A DNA stretch of 64,000 nt from Glutamicibacter soli (GCF_003309065.1 NZ_POAF01000007.1:207123-271122); one strand, 5' to 3'; shown: positions 43,342 through 52,698, counted from the first letter of the stretch. Notes: generated from the sequence alone by a model not told the origin. Made by a program: numbers and translations.

Positions 43342-45005
43342 GCGGTGTGTTCCTTGCTGCTTGGGCTTGAAGTGGTCAGGGGTGGAGAAAGCTGTTCGGC
43401 GGTTTGTTCGGCACAATTCAGCTGCCAGCCGTAGCGGATGGCAGGCTGCGATAGCCCGGGCGCCGAGTCCAGCCGATGGTGGGCGCCGAGCGATCCTCCG
43501 CGCGCCAGCGCGCCGGCCGCGGTGAAGCGGGCGGCCAGCCACAGGTTCTCCAGCTCCTGCTGCGCGCGAGGGGACTCTGCCACCGGGGCGGAAGCCGCCA
43601 GCAGCTCGGCGAAGCGCTGAAGCTGCTCGCCGGTGCGGTACACGCCGATGGCCTCGCTGGCCTCGCGCTGCAGGGTGTCCAGGTCCAGCGGGCCCTCGGC
43701 CGCGCCGTGCGCGGACAGCGCCGTCGGTAGCTGGGCGACGGTCATCCCGTCGAGCCCATCGAGGTCCGCGCAGGCCCCGGGATCGTCGGAAAGCATGGCC
43801 TGCACCGCGGTGCGGGCGAACACCATCGCCTCCAGCAGCGAGTTGCTGGCCAGCCGGTTGGCGCCGTGCACCGTGGTGTTGGCGCATTCGCCGGCCGCGT
43901 AGAGCCCGGGCACGGTGGTGCGCGCGCTGGTGTCCGTGGTGATCCCGCCCATGGCGTAGTGCTGGGCAGGGACCACCGGGACCAGGTCCGCGGCCAGATC
44001 CAGCCCGCAGGCCGCCAGCCGTGCGGTGATCGAGGGGAAGCGCCGTGCGGTGAAGCCGGCGCCACGCTGCGCGTCCAAGCCGCGGGCGTCCAGGTACACC
44101 CGGCGCCCGGCCAGCAGCTGGCGGTGGATGCCGCGGGCCACCACGTCGCGCGGGGCCAGCTCGGCATCGGGGTGCTCGGCGGGCATGAAGCGCTCGCCGG
44201 TGCCGGTGACCAGCACCGCGCCCTCCCCGCGCACCGCCTCGGAGATCATGCCGGCCTCCGGGTAGGCCGCCGGGTCGACCAGCGTGGGGTGGAACTGCAC
44301 GAATTCCGCGTCGGCGATCACCGCGCCGGCCCGGGCCGCCAGCCCGATCCCGTCCGCGGTGGCCCCTGCCGGGTTGGTGGTCGCGGCGTACAGCCGGCCC
44401 AGTCCCCCGGTGGCCAGCAGGACCGCGTCGGCCTCGATCCGGTGCGACGTGCCGTGCTGCAGGACCTCGACCCCGGCCACCGCACCGCGCTCGTCGAGCA
44501 CCAAGGACGTGGCCAGCGCATGCTCGCGCACCGTCAGCTCGCCGGCGTCGCGGGCGCGCAGCACCGCGGCGGACAGGGCCGCAACGAGCCCGGCCCCGGT
44601 GGCGTCCCCGGCGATGTGCAGGATGCGGTGGGCGCTGTGCGCTGCCTCCAGGCCCAGCTGGTAGCCGCCGCCCTCGGTGCGGTCGAACGCGACCGCGTGG
44701 CCTTCCAGCGCATCGACCAGCTCGGCGGCCGAGGCGCACATGAAGTCCACCGCGGTTTCCCCGCAGTGCCCGGCGCCGGCGGCCAGCGTGTCAGCCGCGT
44801 GCGCGGCCACCGAGTCCCCGGCGGCGATGGACTGCGCGGTGACGGCGCTCAGCCCTCCCTGGGCCAGCTCGCTGTTCGAGTCCCCCAGCCGGTCCTTGGT
44901 CAGCAGCACCGGGTGCGCCCCGGCGGCAGCCGCCTGCAGCGCCGCGGTCAGCCCGGCGACCCCGGACCCGATGATGACCAGCTGCTTCTCCCCCGCGGCG
45001 CTCAT
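43338..45005 (-). CDS. nadB: L-aspartate oxidase
   Basis: 555 residues. FAD-binding GSGVAGLTAALQAAAAG, substrate motif NSELAQGGLSAVTAQS, QFHPTLVDP, PAQHYAMGGITTDTSARTTV then PGLYAAGECA. It oxidises aspartate to iminoaspartate for NadA. ATG at 45005 overlaps the nadA stop by four bases. Longer frames upstream are in the wrong phase for nadA. Confidence 0.95.
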   Translation of the reverse strand: MSAAGEKQLVIIGSGVAGLTAALQAAAAGAHPVLLTKDRLGDSNSELAQGGLSAVTAQSIAAGDSVAAHAADTLAAGAGHCGETAVDFMCASAAELVDALEGHAVAFDRTEGGGYQLGLEAAHSAHRILHIAGDATGAGLVAALSAAVLRARDAGELTVREHALATSLVLDERGAVAGVEVLQHGTSHRIEADAVLLATGGLGRLYAATTNPAGATADGIGLAARAGAVIADAEFVQFHPTLVDPAAYPEAGMISEAVRGEGAVLVTGTGERFMPAEHPDAELAPRDVVARGIHRQLLAGRRVYLDARGLDAQRGAGFTARRFPSITARLAACGLDLAADLVPVVPAQHYAMGGITTDTSARTTVPGLYAAGECANTTVHGANRLASNSLLEAMVFARTAVQAMLSDDPGACADLDGLDGMTVAQLPTALSAHGAAEGPLDLDTLQREASEAIGVYRTGEQLQRFAELLAASAPVAESPRAQQELENLWLAARFTAAGALARGGSLGAHHRLDSAPGLSQPAIRYGWQLNCAEQTAEQLSPPLTTSSPSSKEHTA

Positions 45006-46303
45006 GGCCGGGCGGCCAGCATGCGTTCCAGGGCGATTTTCGCGTCGCCCTGCTGCTCGGCGGGCACGGTGATCCGGTTGACCACGCGCCCGGCGACCAG
45101 CTCCTCCAGCACCCAAGCCAGGTAGCCGGGGTGGATGCGGTACATCGTCGAGCACGGGCAGATCACCGGGTCGAGGCAGAAGATGGTGTGCTGAGGGTAC
45201 TCGGCGGCCAGCCGGTTGACCATGTTGATCTCGGTGCCGATCGCGAACACCGTGGGCTCGGTCGCGTCGGCGATCGCGCGGCGGATGTAGTCGGTGCTGC
45301 CGGCCTCGTCGGCCGCGTCCACGACCTCCATCGGGCATTCCGGGTGCACGATCACGCGCACGCCGGGGTACTCCTCGCGCGCCTTCGCGATCTGGCCCGG
45401 GTTGAAGCGCTTGTGCACCGAGCAGAAGCCGTGCCACAAGATGACCTTGGCATCGCGCAGGGTCGCCGCCTCGTTGCCGCCCAGCGCCTTGCGCGGGGTC
45501 CACATGGGCATCTGCTCCAGCGGCACGCCCATGGCCTTGGCGGTATTGCGGCCCAGGTGCTGGTCGGGGAAGAACAGCACGCGCCGGCCGCGCTCGAACG
45601 CCCATTCAAGCACCGTGGCGGCATTCGAGCTGGTGCACACCAGCCCGCCGTTGCGGCCCACGAACGCCTTCAGCTCGGCCGAGCAGTTCATGTAGGTGAC
45701 CGGGATGACCGGCAGGCGCCCGTCGTCCTGCTCGTCCTTGTATAGTTCGGTCAGCTCGTCCCAGCACTGCTGGACGCTCGGCCCGTCGGCCATGTCCGCC
45801 ATGGAGCAGCCCGCCGCCAGGTTCGGCAGGATGACCGCCTGGTCCTCGCGCGAGAGGATGTCTGCGGTCTCCGCCATGAAGTGCACGCCGCAGAAGACGA
45901 TCGCCTCCGCCGTCTGGCGGGTCAGCGCCGCGTTGGCCAGCTGGAAGGAGTCGCCGACGAAATCCGCGTACTTCACCACCTCGTCGCGCTGGTAGAAGTG
46001 GCCCAGGATCACCGCGCGCTCGCCCAGGGTTTCCTTGGCCGCCAGGATGCGCGCGTCCAGCTCCTGATCGCTGGCCTTCAGGTACTCCTGCGGGATGCTG
46101 CCCTGCACCGGGTAGCCGGCAGGCACCTCGTCCGTTTCCGAGGCGCCAGGGCCGTAGCCGCCAGGGGTGTCCCAGGGGTTGGACTTCAAATCGTCCGAGC
46201 AGGTGGAGCCCGGGGCCAGCAGGTTCAGCCGCGCGATGTTCTGCGCGACCGAGGCGTTGTGCTGGGCCGAAGCCGCGTCGGTGAAGATGGTGTTGGTGCT
46301 CAT
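45002..46303 (-). CDS. nadA: Quinolinate synthase A
   Basis: 433 residues, the long actinobacterial form. Cluster and active-site segments: VILGHFYQRDEVVKYADFVG, VFCGVHFMAETADIL, NLAAGCSMADMA, HPECPMEVVDAADEAGSTDY, LDPVICPCSTMYRIHPGYL. It condenses iminoaspartate with dihydroxyacetone phosphate using a [4Fe-4S] cluster. Follows nrtR by 58 bases. Confidence 0.95.
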   Translation of the reverse strand: MSTNTIFTDAASAQHNASVAQNIARLNLLAPGSTCSDDLKSNPWDTPGGYGPGASETDEVPAGYPVQGSIPQEYLKASDQELDARILAAKETLGERAVILGHFYQRDEVVKYADFVGDSFQLANAALTRQTAEAIVFCGVHFMAETADILSREDQAVILPNLAAGCSMADMADGPSVQQCWDELTELYKDEQDDGRLPVIPVTYMNCSAELKAFVGRNGGLVCTSSNAATVLEWAFERGRRVLFFPDQHLGRNTAKAMGVPLEQMPMWTPRKALGGNEAATLRDAKVILWHGFCSVHKRFNPGQIAKAREEYPGVRVIVHPECPMEVVDAADEAGSTDYIRRAIADATEPTVFAIGTEINMVNRLAAEYPQHTIFCLDPVICPCSTMYRIHPGYLAWVLEELVAGRVVNRITVPAEQQGDAKIALERMLAARP

Positions 46304-46322
46304 GGTGCTCCCCCTTCAGGGA

Positions 46323-46340
46323 TTCAACGGTCTAGTTGAA
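46323..46340. repeat. Inverted repeat in nrtR-nadA gap
   Basis: TTCAAC-GGTCTA-GTTGAA, six-base perfect arms. It could be an operator or a small attenuator before nadA; nothing distinguishes these. Confidence 0.4.
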
Positions 46341-46361
46341 AAAGTGTGGTGAAGTTGCTTC

Positions 46362-47102
46362 TCAGCCCTGCGGCGGCTCGACCTGCAGGGGGTCGACCTG
46401 CAGCGGATCGGGCCCGTGCCCGACGTAGCGGTAGAGCCGCGGCGGGCGGTGCTTGCCGCCGGCCTGGTATTCGTCGGTCGCCTCGATGCTGGCGGTCGAG
46501 TTCAGCGTGCGCCGGAAGTTCGCCGGGTCCAGCCGGCGCCCGAGGATCGCCTCGTACACCCCGCGCAGCGCCGCCAGGGTGAAGCGCTCGCCGAGCAGCC
46601 GGTGCGCGATCTGCCCGTATTCGGTTTTGTTGCGCAGCCTCCACAGCGCGTAGTCCACAATCTGGCGGTGGTCGAAGGCCATCCGCGCGATCTGCGGATC
46701 ATCGATGTCGAACCAGGCAACGTTCTCGTCCCGCACCGTCGCACCCACCTGGTCCACGTGCATCAGCGCGAAGTAGGCGATGGTCACCAGCCGGTGCGTG
46801 GGCGAGCGGTCGATGTCCCCGAAGGTGTACAGCTGCTCCAGGTAGTTCGGACGCAGCCCGGTGGTCTCGGCCAGCGTGCGCCCGGCCGCCTGGCCCAGCG
46901 ACTCGCGCGCCCCCACCGGACCGCCGGGCAGCGCCCACAATCCCGCGTGCGGCTGGCGGATGCGGCGCACCAGCGGCAGGCACAGCTTGTCCGGCCCGCC
47001 CTCGACGCCCTCGCGGATGCCGAGGATCACCGTGGACACCGCCAGCGTCGGCGGCATGTTCCGCCGTTCGTCGACGTTTGCCCAGCTTGGTACCGATGTC
47101 AT
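46362..47102 (-). CDS. nrtR: Nudix-related NAD transcriptional regulator NrtR
   Basis: 246 residues. Residues about 17-150 form a Nudix-like fold (ALPGGPVGARESLGQAAGRT then LAETTGL) in which the REUxEE core is degenerate, as in NrtR repressors that bind ADP-ribose without hydrolysing it. About 160-235 form a winged helix (LLGERFTLAALRGVYEAILG, NFRRTLNSTASIEA). It represses NAD biosynthesis or salvage genes. First gene of the nad operon. A well-formed palindrome lies 54 bases upstream. The ATG at 47102 lacks a clear ribosome site; an internal ATG at 47057 (MPPTLAV...) is a possible start. Confidence 0.88.
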   Translation of the reverse strand: MTSVPSWANVDERRNMPPTLAVSTVILGIREGVEGGPDKLCLPLVRRIRQPHAGLWALPGGPVGARESLGQAAGRTLAETTGLRPNYLEQLYTFGDIDRSPTHRLVTIAYFALMHVDQVGATVRDENVAWFDIDDPQIARMAFDHRQIVDYALWRLRNKTEYGQIAHRLLGERFTLAALRGVYEAILGRRLDPANFRRTLNSTASIEATDEYQAGGKHRPPRLYRYVGHGPDPLQVDPLQVEPPQG

Positions 47103-47155
47103 CAGGTGTGATGCCCCGTTTCAGGTTTTCCAGCAGTTTCCGCGGTCCGGACCGC

Positions 47156-47178
47156 GTTAGAGTCATTCTGACATTAAC
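47156..47178. promoter_or_regulatory. Candidate NrtR operator
   Basis: Arms GTTAGAGTCA (47156-47165) and TGACATTAAC (47169-47178) match in eight of ten positions around a three-base centre. It lies upstream of nrtR and about 60 bases before the divergent hydrolase gene. Confidence 0.55.
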
Positions 47179-47224
47179 TATCTCGTCGCGCTAGCGCAAG
47201 ACGATGTTTACCTGTTTTGTGGCC

Positions 47225-47230
47225 TATGAT
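47225..47230 (+). promoter_or_regulatory. TATGAT -10 element, probable leaderless start
   Basis: TATGAT ends seven bases before the ATG at 47238. That spacing places transcription initiation at or next to the start codon, common in Actinobacteria. Confidence 0.45.
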
Positions 47231-47237
47231 CGGTAGC

Positions 47238-47987
47238 ATGACCCTTGATCTGAATCTCCGCGTCATTCGCACAAACTCCGAGGTGAGCGGACCATCCGTA
47301 CTGCTCATCCACGGCTTCGCCTCATCCGGCGAATCGAATTGGGAACGGGCCCGGTGGACGAATTATTTCACCGACCATGGCCGCAACGTCCTGCTTGTCG
47401 ACCTTCCCGGCCACGGCACCGACCCGCACCGCAACGAAGGCAGCTGGGCTCCGAGCCAGATCCGCCAGGCGCTGGCAGCCATCGTGATTGATCTGGACGA
47501 AGGTCCAGTCGACGTGCTGGGCTACTCGCTGGGCTCGCGCCTCGCATGGGAATTCGCCGCCTGGAACCCGGATCTGGTCGAGCACCTGGTCATGGGCGGC
47601 CCGGGCGCCAACGACATGCTCGCCGGCTTCGAGATCGAACAGGCCCGCAAGTTCCTTGCCAGCGGCGAGGAGATCAACGACGACCTCACCGCGTCCATCA
47701 TGCAGATTGTCGCCGCCGAGCCGTCCAACGATGCCGAAGCGCTGTTCAAGCTGATCGAGGGCATCAAGACCGAGCCTTTCGAACCCGAAAGCAAGATCCC
47801 CTCCACCCCCACCTTGCTGGTCGCCGGCGACCTCGATGACCTGGCCACCACGATGCCGCAGCTGCGCCGCCTGCTCAAGAACGCCGGCACCCGCAACGAG
47901 GTGCTCTGGCTGGCCGGACGCAACCATGCGAACGCCGTCACGAGCCGGGAATTCAAGGAAAAGACCTTGGAGTTCTTGGGCGCCTAA
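47238..47987 (+). CDS. Alpha/beta hydrolase
   Basis: 249 residues. Oxyanion-hole HGFASSGESNWERARW, nucleophile elbow LGYSLGSRLAWEFA (Ser), acid-region VAGDLDDLATTMPQL and the final catalytic His in GRNHANAV. Soluble esterase or C-C hydrolase of unknown substrate. In-frame starts at 47217 and 47226 exist, but 47238 fits a leaderless message. Divergent from nrtR. Confidence 0.85.
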   Translation: MTLDLNLRVIRTNSEVSGPSVLLIHGFASSGESNWERARWTNYFTDHGRNVLLVDLPGHGTDPHRNEGSWAPSQIRQALAAIVIDLDEGPVDVLGYSLGSRLAWEFAAWNPDLVEHLVMGGPGANDMLAGFEIEQARKFLASGEEINDDLTASIMQIVAAEPSNDAEALFKLIEGIKTEPFEPESKIPSTPTLLVAGDLDDLATTMPQLRRLLKNAGTRNEVLWLAGRNHANAVTSREFKEKTLEFLGA

Positions 47988-48118
47988 CCCACGTCGAAGC
48001 GCTGGCACCTTGACCGCGGACCTCACGACCTGTCGAGCGAGGTCCGCGGCCAAAAGGGTTCTCCACTTCTCGAAGCGCGATTCACCGTTGATCCGCTGGT
48101 CACGACTATCGTCGCCAT

Positions 48119-48802
48119 ATGGACTTCTTCAGCTGGCTGCAGGAATTCTTCAATTCCGCTTGGATTTGGATGACACCAGGCATTTCGGCCTTGGCTTCCT
48201 GGGGCGCCATTTTGCCGGCCTTGGTTGGATTTATCGCAGCCTTGGCCGCACTCCGGACATTCAAGCTCCGCACAAGGGTCGACCATGCGGGTCAGTGGCG
48301 GAAGCGCGTCCAATACGGAATCGAACTGGCAAAAAGTGATTCCACCACGGATCAGGCATTGGGTTCCCTGATACTAGGAACTCTTGACGGCCCCCAAAAA
48401 CCATGGGTGTTCAAGAATCCTCGCTATTCGAATAACCGCAATGGCCCGTCGGCCCAACCTGAGCCGCCATTGACAGCGAAGCCAGTCGAGCCGCATTCAT
48501 CGTTGCCTGACGAATCAAGCAGTGTGCTGGGACGCCTCAGGGCATTTCGCCATTTCAAGAAATCACATCGTGATGGCTGGTTCGTATCGCGAAGTGAGGC
48601 CGCCATGCTGGGAGCTATGTCCCGGATCATTTCGGATGACATCTCAGGGCCAGGGAAGTCTACAACCTCGCCTGAAAATTCGAACAACAGCGCAACAGTC
48701 GATGCGCGCGAACCGGTCTGGGACGGCATACTCACCGGCTTACGTGACGTTCGGACGAAAGCTAGACTTAGGACAAGAGCATCTAGAAAACGGTGGAAAT
48801 AA
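48119..48802 (+). CDS. Membrane-anchored hypothetical protein (first gene of unknown module, copy B)
   Basis: 227 residues. N-terminal amphipathic/aromatic stretch (MDFFSWLQEFFNSAWIW), a hydrophobic helix at about 30-48, then LRTFKLRTRVDHAGQWRKRV followed by QYGIEL, which matches the protein at 122-562. From about 95 to 150 a Pro/Ser-rich insert is unique to this copy, and the C-terminus is basic. Family and function unknown. The stop overlaps the start of the next gene (TAATG), so the two are translationally coupled. An ACTATCGT segment a few bases upstream could serve a leaderless start. Confidence 0.7.
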   Translation: MDFFSWLQEFFNSAWIWMTPGISALASWGAILPALVGFIAALAALRTFKLRTRVDHAGQWRKRVQYGIELAKSDSTTDQALGSLILGTLDGPQKPWVFKNPRYSNNRNGPSAQPEPPLTAKPVEPHSSLPDESSSVLGRLRAFRHFKKSHRDGWFVSRSEAAMLGAMSRIISDDISGPGKSTTSPENSNNSATVDAREPVWDGILTGLRDVRTKARLRTRASRKRWK

Positions 48803-49059
48803 TGGCCACACGACGAAATCGGAATGCTGAAATCATCGTCGAAGACGAAGTGTCCGCCCCAGATCTGCACGTCGAAAAACGCGGCGATGACGAATACATC
48901 ATTGTCGATCCAGATGACAACGTGCACTCAAAAGTGCTCAGTTATCTGGCCATGTTCGCAGCCAGGCAGCACGCGAAAAATGCGGTGGCTTTCTCGCCGA
49001 CCATCACGTTGAGCCCTAATATGAAGGCTCTGATCAAGTACCAAATTCCAGGCGAATAG
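48802..49059 (+). CDS. Small acidic hypothetical protein (second gene of unknown module, copy B)
   Basis: 85 residues (MATRRNRNAEIIVEDEVSAP...). Acidic middle part (EKRGDDEYIIVDPDDNVHSK) and a helical C-terminal segment (VLSYLAMFAARQHAKNAVAF). No known family. The ATG shares its A with the TAA of the preceding gene. The gene at 1-92 is its probable counterpart in copy A. Confidence 0.65.
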   Translation: MATRRNRNAEIIVEDEVSAPDLHVEKRGDDEYIIVDPDDNVHSKVLSYLAMFAARQHAKNAVAFSPTITLSPNMKALIKYQIPGE

Positions 49060-49080
49060 TCCCACTTGCCACAAGCGACG

Positions 49081-49860
49081 CTACAGCGGCGCGTAGAACA
49101 GCAGCGTCAAGTCCGAGGCTTCCGCCGGAATCAGGTTGTGCTGTTCGTAGCGGGTCAGCCCCTTGGCCGGGTGGTTGAACAGCCGCTCGCGGGTGCCGAA
49201 GCCGGCCACGTCGCGCTCCTTCCAGATCGCCGCGAATTCCGGCGAGGCCGCCGACACACGGGCGACGATGCCGCTCTCCCCCGCCGGATTCAGCCAACCG
49301 CGGGTCTCGGCGCGGAAACTCCCCACGAACCCGCGGCTCTGCTCCGCCCAGTCCGGCAGCATCTGCCGGAGCGCCGCGTCGGTGAATACCAGCCAGAGCA
49401 GGTTCCGGTCCTCCTCGTCGAGCGCCTGAATCCGCGGGTACAGCTGCGCATAGTGCACGTTCCATCCGATGATGGTCCAGTCAGCGGAGAGCAGGAACGC
49501 AGGGAAGTCCAGCGCGTCCAGCAGCCGCTGCAGCGCGGGTGTCATGCCCTCGGAGGCCGCCGGAATCGTGTCGCGGTGTCCGCCGAGCGATAGCAGGTAG
49601 GTGGTCTCCACCGGGGTCAGGCGGTAGAGCCTGGCCAGCGAGTCCAGCACCTGGCGCGAGGGGTTGATGTCTCGGGCCTGCTCCAGCCACGTGTACCAGG
49701 TGACGCTGATGCCGGCCAGCGTGGCCACTTCCTCCCGGCGCAGCCCGCGCAGCCGGCTGCGGCCCACCGCCGGCAGGCCGTGCGCGGCGCGGTCCGCCCT
49801 GGCACGTCGGTCCTTGAGGAAACCGGCGAGCTCCTCCCTGCGGCGCTGACTAGCGTTCAT
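49081..49860 (-). CDS. HTH regulator with MmyB-like ligand domain
   Basis: 259 residues. An XRE-type HTH at about 20-85 (GLRREEVATLAGISVTWYTW then LEQARDINPSRQVLDSLARL) is followed by the MmyB-like PAS-related domain (ALDFPAFLLSADWTIIGWNV, RNLLWLVFTD, RERLFNHPAKGLTRYEQHNL). Such regulators are abundant in Actinobacteria and often bind fatty-acid-like ligands and control a neighbouring gene. Divergent from ilvD across an 84-base gap containing a perfect palindrome. Confidence 0.88.
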   Translation of the reverse strand: MNASQRRREELAGFLKDRRARADRAAHGLPAVGRSRLRGLRREEVATLAGISVTWYTWLEQARDINPSRQVLDSLARLYRLTPVETTYLLSLGGHRDTIPAASEGMTPALQRLLDALDFPAFLLSADWTIIGWNVHYAQLYPRIQALDEEDRNLLWLVFTDAALRQMLPDWAEQSRGFVGSFRAETRGWLNPAGESGIVARVSAASPEFAAIWKERDVAGFGTRERLFNHPAKGLTRYEQHNLIPAEASDLTLLFYAPL

Positions 49861-49881
49861 CGGCGTCCCATCGTCATCTGG

Positions 49882-49895
49882 TAGTAGTACTACTA
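49882..49895. promoter_or_regulatory. Palindrome between HTH regulator and ilvD
   Basis: TAGTAGTACTACTA is a perfect 14-base palindrome, 22 bases before the regulator start. Likely autoregulatory operator. Confidence 0.5.
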
Positions 49896-49944
49896 GTATT
49901 GTCACCGTCTGGGTCTGCGGCAAAACCTGTGATGTGATTATGCA

Positions 49945-51873
49945 ATGACCACACTTCGTTCCCACACCGTCACCCATGGCCGCAATATGGCAGGCGCCCG
50001 CGCCCTGTTCCGCGCGGCTGGAGTCAACGGCGCAGATCTGGGCCGCAAGCCCATCATCGCCGTGGCCAACAGCTTCACCGAATTCGTTCCGGGCCACACC
50101 CACCTGCAGCCCGTGGGCCGCATCGTCTCCGAGGCGATCACCGCCGCCGGCGGCATCCCGCGCGAGTTCAACACCATCGCGGTGGACGACGGCATCGCCA
50201 TGGGCCACGGCGGCATGCTGTACTCGCTGCCCAGCCGCGACCTGATCGCCGACTCGGTCGAATACATGGTCAACGCCCACTGCGCCGACGCGCTGATCTG
50301 CATCTCCAACTGCGACAAGATCACCCCGGGAATGCTGATGGCCGCGCTGCGCCTGAACATCCCGACCGTGTTCGTCTCCGGCGGCCCGATGGAATCCGGC
50401 CGCGCCACCCTGGTGGACGGCACCGTGCGCACCCTGGACCTGGTCGACGCCATCTCCGAGGCGGTGAACGAGAACGTCTCCGACGCGGACCTGCTGCGCA
50501 TCGAGGAATCGGCCTGCCCGACCTGCGGCTCGTGCTCCGGCATGTTCACCGCGAACTCGATGAACTGCCTGACCGAGGCCATGGGCCTGTCGCTGCCGGG
50601 CAACGGCTCCACCCTGGCCACCCATACCGCCCGCAAGGACCTCTACCAGAACGCCGGCAAGCTGGTGGTCGAGATCTCCAACCGCTACTACGTCGAATCC
50701 GACGACTCGGTGCTGCCGCGCAGCATCGCCACCGAGCAGGCCTTCGGCAACGCCATGGCCCTGGACATCGCCATGGGCGGTTCCACCAACACCATCCTGC
50801 ACCTGCTCGCCGCCGCCCACGAGGCCGGCGTCGAGTTCGGCCTGGACGAGATCGACGCGGTCTCCCGCCGCGTGCCGTGCCTGGCCAAGGTCGCGCCGAA
50901 CGCGGCAGGCGCCGGCAAGATCTACTACATGGAGGACGTGCACCGCGCCGGCGGCATCCCCGCCATCCTCGGCGAGCTGCGCCGCGGCGGCCTGCTGGAC
51001 GAGACCGTGCACACCGTGCACTCCAAGACCATGGGCGAATGGCTGGACGCCTGGGACATCCGCGGCGGTGCGGCCACCGAGGAATCCCTCGCCCTGTGGC
51101 ACGCAGCCCCGGGCGGCGTGCGCTCCTCCACCGCGTTCTCCCAGTCCGCCCAGTGGGAGGACCTGGACACCGACTCCGCCGAAGGCTGCATCCGCTCGGT
51201 CGAGCACGCCTACTCCAAGGACGGCGGCCTGGCCGTGCTGCGCGGCAACATAGCCGTGGACGGCGCCGTGGTCAAGACCGCCGGCGTGGATCCCTCCATC
51301 TGGACCTTCACCGGCCCGGCAGTGGTCTGCGAGTCCCAGGACGAGGCCGTCGAAAAGATCCTCAACAAGCAGGTCAAGGCCGGCGACGTGGTCGTCATCC
51401 GCTACGAAGGCCCCAAGGGCGGCCCTGGCATGCAGGAAATGCTCTACCCGACCTCGTTCCTCAAGGGCCGCGGCCTGGGCAAGGAATGCGCGCTGATCAC
51501 CGACGGCCGCTTCTCCGGCGGTACCTCCGGCCTGTCCATCGGCCACGTCTCCCCCGAGGCGGCCTCCGGCGGACTCATCGCGCTGGTTGAGGACGGCGAT
51601 TCGATCTCGATCGACATCCCGACCCGCGGCCTGACCCTGAATGTCTCCGACGACGTCCTGGCCGAGCGCCGCGAGCGCTTGCTGGCCACCACCGGCTACC
51701 GCCCGGCCAACCGCGAGCGCGTGGTTTCCCCTGCGCTGCGCGCCTACGCCGCTATGGCCCTGTCTGCGGACAAGGGCGCGGTGCGCGACGTCGACCGCGT
51801 GGAGCGCGCCCTGCGCGAGGCCGACGAGCGCGCTGCTGCAGCAGAACGTACGGCAGCAACCGCACAGGCCTAA
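49945..51873 (+). CDS. ilvD: Dihydroxy-acid dehydratase
   Basis: 642 residues. Fe-S and active-site segments: [40 protein letters not shown], and [20 protein letters not shown]. The C-terminal half has [20 protein letters not shown] and [20 protein letters not shown]. Catalyses the third common step of valine, leucine and isoleucine synthesis. About 25 residues longer than E. coli IlvD owing to an Ala/Glu-rich tail. A near-perfect terminator follows. No other ilv genes are adjacent. Confidence 0.95.
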   Translation: MTTLRSHTVTHGRNMAGARALFRAAGVNGADLGRKPIIAVANSFTEFVPGHTHLQPVGRIVSEAITAAGGIPREFNTIAVDDGIAMGHGGMLYSLPSRDLIADSVEYMVNAHCADALICISNCDKITPGMLMAALRLNIPTVFVSGGPMESGRATLVDGTVRTLDLVDAISEAVNENVSDADLLRIEESACPTCGSCSGMFTANSMNCLTEAMGLSLPGNGSTLATHTARKDLYQNAGKLVVEISNRYYVESDDSVLPRSIATEQAFGNAMALDIAMGGSTNTILHLLAAAHEAGVEFGLDEIDAVSRRVPCLAKVAPNAAGAGKIYYMEDVHRAGGIPAILGELRRGGLLDETVHTVHSKTMGEWLDAWDIRGGAATEESLALWHAAPGGVRSSTAFSQSAQWEDLDTDSAEGCIRSVEHAYSKDGGLAVLRGNIAVDGAVVKTAGVDPSIWTFTGPAVVCESQDEAVEKILNKQVKAGDVVVIRYEGPKGGPGMQEMLYPTSFLKGRGLGKECALITDGRFSGGTSGLSIGHVSPEAASGGLIALVEDGDSISIDIPTRGLTLNVSDDVLAERRERLLATTGYRPANRERVVSPALRAYAAMALSADKGAVRDVDRVERALREADERAAAAERTAATAQA

Positions 51874-51888
51874 CCCGTACTGACAGCC

Positions 51889-51933
51889 GCGAAGGGCTCG
51901 GAGCATTCGGATCGAATGCTCCGAGCCCTTCGC
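51889..51933 (+). terminator. Strong hairpin terminator after ilvD
   Basis: A perfect 21-pair stem (51889-51909 with 51913-51933) around the loop GAT. Confidence 0.85.
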
Positions 51934-52698
51934 GCATTTGCGGGCCCGTTAGCTCGGCTGCATGATGCCGACAGGCCCAGAAACGACAAATGACTTGGGA
52001 CTCATCCATTGTGAGTCCCAGGCCTGTCGAGATACTTTCCCACCCCCAAGTGAGCATGCATCCAACAAGACAAAATCTCTCCGCGCACCCCCAAGTGCAA
52101 TTCCTGAACTGCGCCATCCCCATGGCATGAGTTCGTTGTGCGGCTGATTTCGTCTTTCACCAGTTAAGAGTGCTTCACTGCCGCTTCGTGACGCGGTTTT
52201 CTAAAAATAACTTTTCCTTGGGAATGATTCCGCACCACTGTCCGATAAAAATGCATGTCAGAACTCTTTTGCGGATAGGAGAGTCTTTCGAAATTCCACC
52301 AAGAATAACTCTCGCAGGATGCAGTCCTTGACGAATTTTTGAGCTTCATCGTTCTGGCATTCCTCCAGAAAGACGTCGAGCGAAGCCACCTGAATGCTTC
52401 CCACCGAGGCCTACGGTTCCATGGTCACCCCATGGCAGTGGTTCACGGATTCAGATAACTTCGCCCGACATGAGTTAAGAGCGGATTCGGCCAAGATCGT
52501 GACGGGGATGTCGAAATACAATCGGAAGCTTCTCTTCGGAGGCATCCAGTCACGATTAGGCCCTTGGGTGTTCCAGGGCGAAGACCGACGCCACCACCAT
52601 GATTTTGAATCGAACCTGATCCCTATCGATCAGGAATGAGATATCCCGAAGTCGTAGATACTTACCCATACTGTCGGAAGACGGAGGACAATTAAGTT
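51934..52698. other. AT-richer intergenic region with no clear gene
   Basis: 765 bases whose composition is visibly lower in GC than the flanks. An 81-codon frame at 52394-52639 and short minus-strand frames show no familiar features or ribosome sites. CACCCCCAAGTG occurs twice (52041-52052 and 52086-52097). The region probably arrived with the HNH gene. Confidence 0.5.
51970..52028. repeat. Nested inverted repeat
   Basis: Outer arms GACAGGCC (51970-51977) and GGCCTGTC (52021-52028), inner arms TGGGACTCA (51996-52004) and TGAGTCCCA (52012-52020). The result could be a small structured RNA or a relic element end. Confidence 0.5.

Noticed and set aside
52394..52639. 81-codon gene in the gap before the HNH protein
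   Set aside because: No Shine-Dalgarno or promoter close by and no recognisable motif; not strong enough to call.
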